In this document: in pieces, positions 13,243 to 23,900 of the stretch | Numbering within the stretch: the first letter of the stretch is position 1 | Layout of the letters: each line of letters starts with the position of its first letter | NCBI GenBank assembly: GCA_964007475.1 | Contig: OZ023273.1 | Coordinates: forward strand, 930,001 to 994,000 | Source of the DNA: Hybos culiciformis | Lineage: Eukaryota > Arthropoda > Insecta > Diptera > Hybotidae | Reading direction: 5' to 3' | Length of the DNA stretch: 64,000 nucleotides | Made by a program: the position numbers and the translations under genes | The notes under the pieces: model-generated | What the model was told of the DNA's origin: nothing | Seen by the model: the letters and a program-made list of their open reading frames with translations, nothing else | The model's database searches: none

Positions 13243-14380
13243 CATAGGCGCCCGGAGGGGGGCCTTGGCCCCCCCTGGCTTTGATGAAGAAAATAAAACT
13301 TAATCAGCGATGAGACCTAAACACTAAACTCGTACAAATTAGAAACACGATTTTAATTTAAATAATATTAGAATGTTTGTCATTTTTCAAACGAAAAAAA
13401 AACTTATTATCTCGCACAATAACTTTTTTATAAGAACGCTTGCCCTTAAATTTTACTTTTTTAATGCGCTAAGAAATTTTGAGAACATTTAAATTAGAAA
13501 TTTTAGATTTTAATTTTTTCAGATTTTTATGTCATGCAGTATTTAAATTGTTTTAAATAAATAATTAAATTTTTTTTTCAAATTTTTCGATTTTTGAGTC
13601 ACGGGTAAAAATACAAAAATATTTATAAATTTTGGAATTTCTAAATGCACGGAATTCCAGATATTCCTTTTTCATATTTCGCTTAGTGAAGACCAACACA
13701 TTTATGAAAAAAGAATTCCTTTTCTGGTTACTTTTATGATAGACATTGTCGAAGTAGTTCACGCGAGTTTACGAAACTACGCCACGCGACGTAAAAAATA
13801 AAATCATCGTTCAGTTACAAAAAAAAAATAACTGTTCAGTTACAAAAAAATAAAGCAATTGCATTTCTTAATATTTATGGTGTAGAAATATCTATGGTGT
13901 ATAAATATAAAAGATTATTTTTTTAACTTTTACGCCGGAGAAGTTCAATTTACGTGTTTGAGTATAATACGCCTCATAAAGTTTCATATAATGTGTCTTT
14001 TTTATGTCGCATACGTGCATGAACTACGTCTAAAATATCTTCGTTGGTTTTGTTTTTCTTCTAATTGGCGAGTTACTGAAAGTTTTGGAACGATTCGGAA
14101 GACGGAAGGTATCTGTTTTTTTTTTCTTTATATATGTATTACATATTATTTATTTTTTATTTGTTTTTTATTATCTAATCCAGCAAGTGAATTCGGTTAT
14201 TAAAAATGTTAATTTATGTTTGTTATTTTTTATTTTTAAAAAGAAAAGATTCATATAAGATACATGTAACTTAATTCTCAACACATTTTTTTTATTTTCA
14301 TCGTTGAAGAAAAACATATTTATAAGCTTTTTAAAAAAATTTTCTTGCCCCTCCTAGAAAAAATCCTGCGGGCGCCTATG
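13243..14380. mobile_element. Non-autonomous hAT-like element, 1138 bp
   Basis: Ends CATAGGCGCCCG...CGGGCGCCTATG are perfect 12-bp inverted repeats, followed by related GC-rich sequence (GGAGGGGGGCC against GCAGGATT...GGAGGGGC). The element is flanked by an exact 8-bp duplication GTTCAAAT (13235-13242 and 14381-14388), the hAT hallmark. Internal open frames (13565-13762 minus, 13958-14203 plus) are short and unrecognised, with no transposase motif. It lies downstream of mucin-like gene A, in a stretch missing from unit B. Confidence 0.8.
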
Positions 14381-15088
14381 GTTCAAATGTTCCTTTTTTT
14401 CATAACGTAATATAACATCAATATCGTTCTTAATTAATTACGAAATTAATTCAACTTTAAAAACCGTTCTTAATATTTTAGAATCACCAATTTTTATATG
14501 GTAATACTAGGTTGTTAGATTGTTATAGCGGATCGGGAATGCCCTCGCACTTAATCCTGTTGGCCCGTTGTACCACAAAGTACTATTAAGTAAAATTTTT
14601 GATTTTTTTTTCGCCTAATAAATTACAGCTAAAATTTTATCCAGCACTTCACAAAGGTTATTGGTTTCATTTTCGAAGCAATAATAAATTAATCCGTAAT
14701 TCTACTTACAAAGCATTTTTGTAGGTCTATTAAATAATATTAATTAAAACGTTAAATTATTCAATTTACGGCCAAAAGTTTTACGAACAAAAATGCCACG
14801 GTCAAATCAATACGGTCAAATCAATGGCTTCGAATTTTTTATTTCACTTTAAAAAAATAAGCAAATAAAATGTGATGTAGGTATATGTAAGTTAAACTAA
14901 TTAGAAATTTTTGAAAAATGAGATTTTTCAATAATTTTACCAACTAATATTATTGAACTCTAATTTTACGCATTAATGCAACATTTGATAATGTAATTTT
15001 TTATTTCACTTTAAAAAAAAATAAGCAAATAAAATATGAATATATAAGAAAGTAAAACTTTCATATAAGTACCTATTATAGCTTTTGT

Positions 15089-15629
15089 GGTGACATGAAA
15101 TAACGCCCAAAAGGCGTTATTTCCCTCCATAGTGGGAAATAAAGCCCAAATTGGTTTTTGGGCTTTATTCCTCACAGTGATGGGTAATAACGCCCACGGG
15201 CGTTAATTCCTTTTTGCATTTTTTGTTTGTTAGAAAAGAAATAACACCCAAAGCCGCCAATCCCACTGACAAACCGCCCGCCCGCCGCCCTGCTGCCCCC
15301 CCCCCCGTGTGCTTACCAGACCTCGATAAAAAATGTTATGTGGTAAGCACACGGGAGGGGGAAGGCAGCAGAGCGGCGGCCGGGCGGTTGGTCAGTGGGA
15401 TTTGCTTACCACAAAACATTTTTTTATCGAGGTCTTATTTCATTTTTCAAAATGATAATTTTTTTATCGAGGTCTTATTTCTTTTTTGAAAATAATCGAG
15501 TTTCGCGGTTATAACAAAAATTTTCAATGTGAGAAATAAAGCCTAAACGCAATTTGGGCTTTATTTCCCACTACGGAGGGAAATAACGCCTTTTGGGCGT
15601 TAATACCTTGGGCGTTATTTCATGTCACC
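15089..15629. mobile_element. Fold-back element with 9-bp target duplication
   Basis: Begins GGTGACATGAAATAACGCCC and ends with its inverse. It is flanked by AGCTTTTGT on both sides (15080-15088 and 15630-15638). The same site without insertion is present in unit A (10359-10367), which proves a recent insertion. The arms hold repeated ATAACGCCC and GGGCTTTATT motifs. The centre (about 15250-15455) is GC-rich, with inner palindromes GTGTGCTTACC/GGTAAGCACAC and GACCTCGATAAAAAA. A 9-bp duplication points to a MULE-like class, but this is inference. No transposase. Confidence 0.85.
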
Positions 15630-15799
15630 AGCTTTTGTACTTCATTGTTCCTTCGAATCTTAAAGATTTTAATTATTCTTTAAACTGGATGTGTAAACAA
15701 TGTTTATTTCAAAAAAAAATTTTTATATATTTACATTTTACATTTTGAATAAATTGACATAAGCTAAAAATAAATTGAATAAGTTATTATAAATTTTCC

Positions 15800-15807
15800 T
15801 ATAAAAA
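15800..15807 (+). promoter_or_regulatory. Candidate TATA box, mucin-like gene B
   Basis: TATAAAAA 82 to 89 bases before the start codon, at the same offset as in unit A. The fold-back element ends about 170 bases upstream, so it separates this proximal promoter from the upstream sequence that unit A retains. Confidence 0.35.
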
Positions 15808-15888
15808 TAGAGTTGAATTTTAAATAAAATAGACAGTTCTTAATATAGCTCAATTTTGATAACATTATATAAAGTTTATAAATTTTAA

Positions 15889-17689
15889 ATGGCTTTAAAA
15901 ATATTGTTTTTACTCTTCTCAGTAATTGGTAATATTTTTGTGGATTTAGAAAAATATATTGTCGGCAGTCAATGATGCTGTGTTCGACTACAAGACCAAA
16001 TTACTCCGGTCACAATTCATAGAATTTTCGGCCGTAATTAATCCAAAAATTAAGATTTAACTATTTTCGTTTGGTCGTAATTTCTATAAGAATTTTGGTC
16101 AGTATTTCGCTCGAAATTATGGCCAAATTTCAGTTGGACTTAATTTGTACATCGATTCAATTTATACACAATTTCCATATTTTAGGAGAAAATGAAAATT
16201 CCAGAAACCAAAAACCTTGAAAAAGCCCCGGAAAAATTAGAAAAAGGAGACTAAACATCCTTTTTCACAACATAGGTATCGTATAAAGTTCCCGTTTTTC
16301 TGCAACATTTTATTGCTGTTTCATTCGTATTCTTTATTTTTTTTTTCCGCATTCCGAAAATTAATTATGTCCGGTCTCCGGTAATTATTTCTACATTCAT
16401 CTCAGCCGTCGACTTTTTGTTAACTGTTATTTCTGATAGAAATCGTGACCGTTTCGAAATGGCCAAAAATTTTATCAAGAAACAGTCACAATTTCTATAA
16501 GATCATGAAACAGTCACAATTTGTATAGTATGGGAGAAATTCTGTGCACACACCGTTGTGGTACATTTTGATATACAGTGGCCGGCAGATTCGGCCGTGT
16601 CTTCGATTCCCACTTAAAAATTAAAAAAAAAAACTAAATAGCATATTTGATAGACTTGAGTATGTTAAGTACATATCTATGAACCAGAGTTTCTCGAAAC
16701 AGTCCAAACCATTCTGAAAATACCAGTTATGGTTTTGAGCTTTTTTTAACAAAACAAAAATTTGGTTCATATAATATTTTAATAAATATACAAAAACTAA
16801 TTTAAAAAAATTAAAAACCATTCAATTGTATAATCTGAGTTACTTTCAACTTCCAAAATTGAAATCGGATAGTTTAAGTTTTAAGATAATCTCAAAGATT
16901 AAACTTTAGTCTATGTTGTTGTTTTATAAAATAATATTAGAGAAACATTATTTTGAAAAATTTAAGATTTGTCATTTTCAAAAAAAAAAAAAAATAGGAA
17001 TCCTAGCTGTTGAAGGTCAGTCAACAACGACCGCCACCACTGCGAGTTCTGGCTCAACAGGTAGCACACCTAGTTCAGGAAGCACACCTAGCTCAGGTAG
17101 TTCAGGTAGTACACCTAGCTCAGGTAGCACACCTAGCTCAGCTAGCACACCTAGCTCAGCTAGCACACCTAGCTCAGGTAGCACAGCGAGTTTAGCCATC
17201 TCAGCCAGCACTGCGAGCTCAGCAAGCACAGCTAGCTCAGGTAGCACAAGCAGCTTAGTAACAACAACTGGTTCATCAACACAAACACCCACAACAAAGC
17301 CACGTTGCAGACTAGTACGTGGCCGCCAAAACCGATATAATTTAGGCAACAACCTGTGCTTCAAGTACTTAACTGAAAGCAATAAGAACAAACATAATCG
17401 ACATTGCCAAAGAAGTAAGTTTAGGGTATAAAACTTTAAGATAGAAAAAAAAGTATTTAATTTAGATTAAATGAAAAACATTATTTTAATTTTCGTATCA
17501 TCATGCTACTTCAACCTCTTAATACACTTAAATTATGTTATTGCTCATTTATGCAGATGATATTCTCTTTTTTAGTTATCACATTACTAATTTTATAATT
17601 TTTTCCATATAGAATTTATATTGGCCAGAAATTGTCAAGTAAAGAATGTGTGTAGATTTAACCCAAAAAGAGGATGCTATGCACCTTAA
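15889..17689 (+). CDS. Secreted Ser/Thr-rich mucin-like protein with six-Cys tail, copy B
   Basis: Exons 15889-15928, 16998-17414 and 17613-17689 give 177 residues. The signal peptide exon is identical in protein to copy A. The Ser/Thr tract (about residues 21-114) is six residues shorter and its repeats are arranged differently. The tail from Cys117 keeps all six cysteines and their spacing, with few changes (RQNRY for RQKRY, NRHC for NRNC, KFILARNC for KFVSARNC). An upstream in-frame ATG at 16913 exists, but it lies in the intron just before the acceptor and would replace the signal peptide with a charged leader, so I reject it as the start. Frame, splice sites and tail are all intact, so both copies look functional. 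The fold-back element at 15089-15629 has split the upstream region of this copy only. Confidence 0.78.
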
Positions 17690-18539
17690 GATATAACTAT
17701 AACGCAAGTGCATTTCTAATGAATTATTTGATAACCCCAGTAATATTCTTTATATAATATACATATATGTGATAAAATATTGATAAATAAATAGTGGAAT
17801 AAAAAATTAAAATTAAAATGTTTGAAATATATCATTATTATAATATCAAAGAAAATAGAAAGATAAAATCCTTCTATTTTCTTTTAAGAATATATATTTT
17901 TTATAATAATATAATTTAGGTAAATGTAAATTTTATTGAGATCGACTTCAACCCATATATATAATAATGAAAAGTCTTTTTTGCGATAATAGTTCTAATG
18001 TAGAATATAAATAAAATAAAAATAAATAAATAAAATAAAAAATGCACAACAACATTTTTTGCTAATACTAGGGTAACGCACTCAGGTGTGGAGCTATTGT
18101 TTTTTTTTTTTTGATTTATATTTTTTTTTTTGTTTAAATAATATGTCCTAAGAATTTTAAATTTTATTTTTGGCACTTGGGATTTTTTGATTATAGGAAT
18201 ATCCTCAGTTTCAAAGCTTTTATACGTAGTTTACTTCATAAATGAAACAATATAATCCACCAGACTACTGATTTTTTTTTTTAATTTTCTGACTTATGTG
18301 CTTTTATCCGCCAACCTGAGAATTTTACAAAGAATTTTACAAAGAATTGTACAAAGTACTATTAAATAAAATTTTTGTTTTTTTTTACGCCTAATAAATT
18401 ACAGCTAAAATTTTATCCAGCACTTCACAAAGGTTATTGGTTTCATTTTCGAAGCAATAATAAATTAATTCGTAATTCTACTTACAAAGCATTTTTGTAG
18501 GTATATTAAATAATATTAATTAAAACGTTAAATTATTCT

Positions 18540-20977
18540 CAAATTTCACTTATTTTTCAATATTACAGAAAAATATATAAAAGTTTAATTGTACTAGTTG
18601 TGAAAAATGAATAATTGAGTCACCAAATTAATAAATTAAATAATTAGGATTAAAAAATAAACGTGCTACAATATAATAAATATCGGTTGATACTTTTATA
18701 ATCTTAAGATTTAATAAGCATTAAATGGTTGCATAAAAGAAGGAGTAGATGCCATATCGACATTGCACATCCAACTTTTCGTATATTTTCTTTTTTTGGA
18801 ACAACTCAGTACATGAAGTTCTTTACCAACTTCATTTAAATCGCGTGTAAGTTTAATATGATTTAAATATTATATAGCTAGAGCAGTGATTCCCAACGTG
18901 GGGCGCACGCCCCACCGGTGGGGCGGAGGAAACTTTCAAGGGGCAATTATAAAATCATCATATTTAGTGGAATGCGGCTTTAGTGCAGTTAACGATTTGA
19001 TCACAAAAAAAAGAAATGGTCTAGAAATCACCAAACATGGTGATTTACGGTAAAATTAACAAAATTTACACCAAAAATTAAAATATTAATAAGCCCACAT
19101 AAAGTGCAATCACATTGATTTATCTTTTCAATAAAGTCAAATATAAAACAGTATTACCTTTTACCGTTTTATTTATATATATATTTAATGTTATATTTTT
19201 TCAGAGTAGGGGGGCATTCAAAATCTTTGAGGTGTTTTAGTGAGCCATGAATGAAATAAAGTTGGGAAACACTGAGCTAGAGATCTACATATAAAATTAA
19301 TAACTATACTGTGTATTTACCAAATAATTGAAACTTGCTTATATTAACAAATTAAACTGATTAAGTAAAATTAGTATGCTTCTCTCTAGAATATTATATT
19401 AAAAAAATTGTTTTCCATAATTATGTATGAACTTCTCTGTTCTTCTTTTTAGCTGGTTTTCTTGCCGTTTAGATCTGGTTTTTACTCAGTAACTAAAAAA
19501 AGCAAAAAAACTACAAACTATATGGATTCGTAGAGAATTTAGAAACCAAATCAAAAACAATCGTATATGCACACAAAAAAAAAATTCAAATCTTAAATCA
19601 CAAGACACCTCGAAAATTATCAATATCACACAAAAATTTTAAAATATACATTTATAGCAAAAAGAAAACAGCATTATTGAAAATAATGCACGTATATTTT
19701 TTTTCACACTTTTCATCGGACTCTTTTTCCACAGATTGTGTTCCAATTTTCAAAGGAAAAAAATAAAATTCTACTGATCTCTTTTTATCCAGTATATTTT
19801 ATTGCGGAAATTTTTGTGTATCCATTTCAATTTCAAATAAACTGATCAAATTTATAAAAATTGACTTCCGGTTTTGCTTAAATCAACTTATTGACGTAGA
19901 AATAAACAAATTAAATATGTACCCTGTACATATTTCTTAAAAAAACATTACAAAAGTTGAAAATAAATCCTTTTACAAAAATTTTCATAAATTAGAAAAA
20001 AAAACAAAAAATTCGTATAAAAATATTGTAATTTTTTATTTTTTTTACACTTAAATTAATTATAATTCATTATCACAATAACAAAAATTAAAGAGTCTTG
20101 TAAATAATACTTAATTATAAAATTATAGAATAATTCTTATTATAACAATACTTTTATAATTTGATAACGCGAATGATTTTTGACACCAATGCTGTGATTT
20201 AATTTAAAGATTTTAGGTGTATTTATTTATTTAATAACGATTGCTTAAAAAAAATTAATTCAAAATGCTCTGTTAACATAAACATAAAATTAAATCTGTA
20301 AAATTCTTTTTATAAATTTTCTAGGACTGCACAAAAATACTTTTAGATTGAGATGTAAGAAAATTTTGAATTAAAAATGCCTTAGGTAATGTTAGTACAA
20401 AAATAGTTAAAAACCATTTTTTTTTAAGACAGGCGAATTCTTTTTTGGTTTTATATCCAAAAAATAAATAAATAAAAACTCTGACGATCTTCTTCCAAAT
20501 AATTTTTTTATTTTAAAATCAAAATCTTTTCTGGTTTGCTGCATTTAAAGAAGATTTTAAAATGAGGCATAATTCTTATTCGTTTTCAAAAGATATAATT
20601 TTTTACAATTAACCAAGTGTAAAACTTAAAAATATACATATTTTTTGATCTATATATAAAAATATATAAAAATTCTTATGTAAGTAATTAGTCACAAAAA
20701 AAGGACAAAAACGGCAGCTGGGTCAAAAACAAAATTAACATGTATCGTTATATGTATGTATATTCGATTAATTGTATTAATTCGTTCAAGATTATCCTAA
20801 TTCATCTAATTTTATTTCAAACTCTGTTCTTCACTTCATAAAACATTGCTTTCATTTTTCACAATATTAATGCCAAATCTTCACGTATTTTTTATCCTCT
20901 CTAATTTGAATTGTTAACAAATTAAGTACAATATTTCATTATAAGACACTATTCTTTTAATATTAACTTCATTTTTT
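18540..20977. other. Spacer between unit B and transporter B, no gene
   Basis: AT-rich non-coding sequence. It holds the small hAT-like element at 18884-19274 and then about 1.7 kb downstream of the stop codon of transporter B, where its 3' untranslated region must lie. No open frame or RNA gene is supported. Confidence 0.45.
18884..19274. mobile_element. 391-bp hAT-like MITE
   Basis: Ends CAGTGATTCCCAAC and, in reverse, CAGTGTTTCCCAAC are typical hAT termini. An exact 8-bp duplication AGCTAGAG flanks it (18876-18883 and 19275-19282). Subterminal GC-rich blocks (GTGGGGCGCACGCCCCACC, then GGTGGGGCGG) can fold into a hairpin. No coding capacity. Confidence 0.85.
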
Positions 20978-23900
20978 TTAATCAATCCTAAATTTCTTAT
21001 TGTAATTATTTGCGGCAGTTTGTGTTAGCATTGAAGCTGTTTGTAAGCCGGTTTGATTTACTAATTGACGGAAAAATCCAAAATCATTGCTTAATAATTC
21101 ATGAGGATGACCAATTTCAACAGAACGTCCTGCATCCATTACCAAAACTCGATCACTATCCATCACCGTGTGCAAACGGTGAGCAATTGTTAGAACAGTG
21201 CAATCAGAAAATTTGGACCTGATTGTTCTTTGAATTAATTTATCAGTCCTTAAAAGAATAATTAAAAGTGAATAAAAAAAAATTATATTTAAAAGTTTAC
21301 AATGTACATAATGTGCCCTAACCCTAACGTAGCGTACAAATAGTAAGTCATATAATTATTTTTTGGATATTATATGATTATGATTAATTTAATATATTTT
21401 GTATTTTAGGAGTTTAATAAAGTAATGAATATACAGTGTACTGTACTTATAAATAAGTGTATAAAATTAACTAAATAAAAAATTTTGAAAATACTTACTC
21501 TGGATCAACATTTGCTGTAGCTTCATCTAATATTAAAATTTTATTATTTCTTAAAATTGCTCTAGCCAAACAAACTAATTGCCGTTGCCCCATACTGAAA
21601 TTAGAACCCCCATCAGACATTTTACAGTTTAAGCCACCTGTAAGCGAAGACACCTGCACTTTAAGCTCAACTTCCTCCAAAGCTCGCCATAATTCCTCAT
21701 CTTTACAAATTTCAAAAGGATCTAAATTATGGCGCAAAGTTCCAGAAAATAACACCGGGTCTTGCGGAATTATTGAAATTTTACTGCGCAGATCATGTAA
21801 GCCTACTTTACTTATATCAACTCCATCGATGTCAATCAACCCTTCGTTATAAGCTAAACGGAATATTGCTTGAATAATGGATGATTTTCCAGCACCAGTT
21901 CTACCAACAATACCGATTTTCTCATTCTTCTCAATAACAAAATTTAAATCTTTTAAAATATATTCACCATCTTCAGAATATTTTAATTTGAATTTGTTGA
22001 ATGTCAAACTTCCTTTATCTGGCCAATTTTTAGCGGGCTTATTATCTGGCAGGCTTTCTAATTCTGGCTCTGAAGGTTGTTCAGCATATTCTAAAATTCT
22101 CTCAACGCTTGTCATATGATTTTCCAATTCAGCAGTTTGTCTCATACCCCATTGAACCATACCAATCATTGAATTACATTGTAAGATTGCTAATCCCACA
22201 TCACCACTTGAAGCGCTATCTTCAAGCAACAAAAAACTGAATGTAACCGTTGCAATGTAGATAACACAAGCAAAATCTAACCAAAGTGCAAATGCTCTTG
22301 TCGTTGCAAGAAACATATACCACGCTGAGGTGTTGGCATTTTGGAATTCATGAAAATATCTTTCCAAATGTTTCTCTGCCTGTAAAGCTCGAATTGTGGT
22401 CAATCCTTGAAATGTTTGATTTGTATGGGAATAAATTGGACTTCTACCTGCAATTCAAACAAACAAGATCTTAGTTTGTTTTGAAGTTGAATTTACATCA
22501 ACAATTAACTTACTCATTGATTCTATTCTTTTCACACTTCTACTTGTATTGATGTAGATTAATCTCATCACATATATCACAATAAGCATTGCGATAGCTG
22601 GAATTAATAGCCAGTAATTAGCAATAGAAACCAATATAAGTACTGCAGTTACATCAGTGAAAAACTGAAATATTGAGAACCATTGTTTAATAACCATATA
22701 ATATAATACTATATTTAAAACATTATAAATATGTACACATGATATAACCTATCCACACAAACACCAGTATACCAGTTTTGGTTTGGTTTTAAATGTGATT
22801 AACAGCAAGGTTGTCAGGTTTGTTTTTAATTGGAATTTAAAAGAATATTGTAGCTGTAACACTCGAAAAAAAAATTCATAAAAGTGCCAATATCTTGAAA
22901 ACTATCGACTTTTTATGGAAGTCATATTTTTATATTCTGATCAATCATGATGCAATCTATTATCTCCCCAAATATTGAGGTTGGCTTTCGGGACACCTTA
23001 ATATTTTAGACAATCATAAAATTTACAATAATGGATGAATTTGATTCTAATTCAAATCTTTACTGCAAAACAACGAAAATGTAATAAACATTTAAATTGT
23101 ATACTAGCACTGCACAGAGCACATATATACATATCTAACACAAATTCCATCCGAATAAAATTGGTTATTAGTAAAAAAATATTACGAAATTAGTAAAAGT
23201 AATTTGCTGGATAAATCAACGTCTACATTTATCTGCAAGTAAAACATTACTGCGATAATCAGACTTACCCATAAACAATCAAGTAGTGACTGAGGTAAAT
23301 TTGCATCAGCTAACCCAATATCTTTTGAAAATCGATTTAAAATTCTACCTGATGGATTCATATTGAAAAAATACATTGGCGCTCTTGTAACACCACGAAA
23401 TAATTTATCATGTAACTTTTCCGAAATTTTTAAACACATTTGAAAAAATCCAAAAGTTCGAGCAATGTAGAGAATTAAACTTAATCCAAGTAAAGATGAA
23501 TATATTATTACTAAGTTGTTACGTTCATTTTGTATATTTTCTTCTTGATTTGCTGATTTTAAGTCATAAAAACTAAAAGGCAATAATTTTAGTTCCGATG
23601 CAGTGTTATTATTATTATTAACTGATTCCTCCCAGTTTACCCTGAACATAAAGAGAAAACTACATTAATTTCTAAATTAAAATATAAAATTTTTTTCAAC
23701 AATATATTATTAATCAATTGAATTGAAATTGAAAAAAGATTTTACCAATTTTTTTTTATTTTATTTGCCTCAAAGCTCAGGTACACAAAGTTGTAAAAGT
23801 CACACTTTTATATATTAAAATTTACGGGTTTTTTGTTTTTAATGCAACATACTTTACTAAAGATTTGATATATGTATTTACAAATATGTTATTATTTTTG

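Larger units (their letters stand above)
10129..14762. repeat. Tandem duplication, unit A
   Basis: Starts at TTTCACTTTAAAAAAATAAG and ends at GTTAAATTATTC. Nearly the whole unit recurs at 14842-18539, including the secreted-protein gene, its intron and flanks. Unit A alone contains a 1138-bp hAT-like insertion (13243-14380) and about 400 extra bases around it (about 13011-13242 and 14389-14570) that unit B lacks. A further diverged partial copy of the unit's first 130 bases lies just before it at about 10018-10128. Confidence 0.85.
14842..18539. repeat. Tandem duplication, unit B
   Basis: Direct copy of unit A on the same strand, separated from it by about 80 bases. The copies are mostly colinear with scattered substitutions and small indels. 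Differences: a 541-bp fold-back insertion at 15089-15629, loss of the hAT-containing stretch near 18338, and a shorter Ser/Thr tract in the gene. Confidence 0.85.

Noticed and set aside
15214..15489. 91-codon frame rich in Pro and Arg
   Set aside because: It is the GC-rich inner palindrome of the fold-back element read through once.
16913..16997. In-frame upstream ATG giving a 172-residue version of mucin-like protein B
   Set aside because: It lies within the intron before the AATAG acceptor. The spliced version has a proper signal peptide exon that is conserved in both copies, and the longer reading ends in the next intron.
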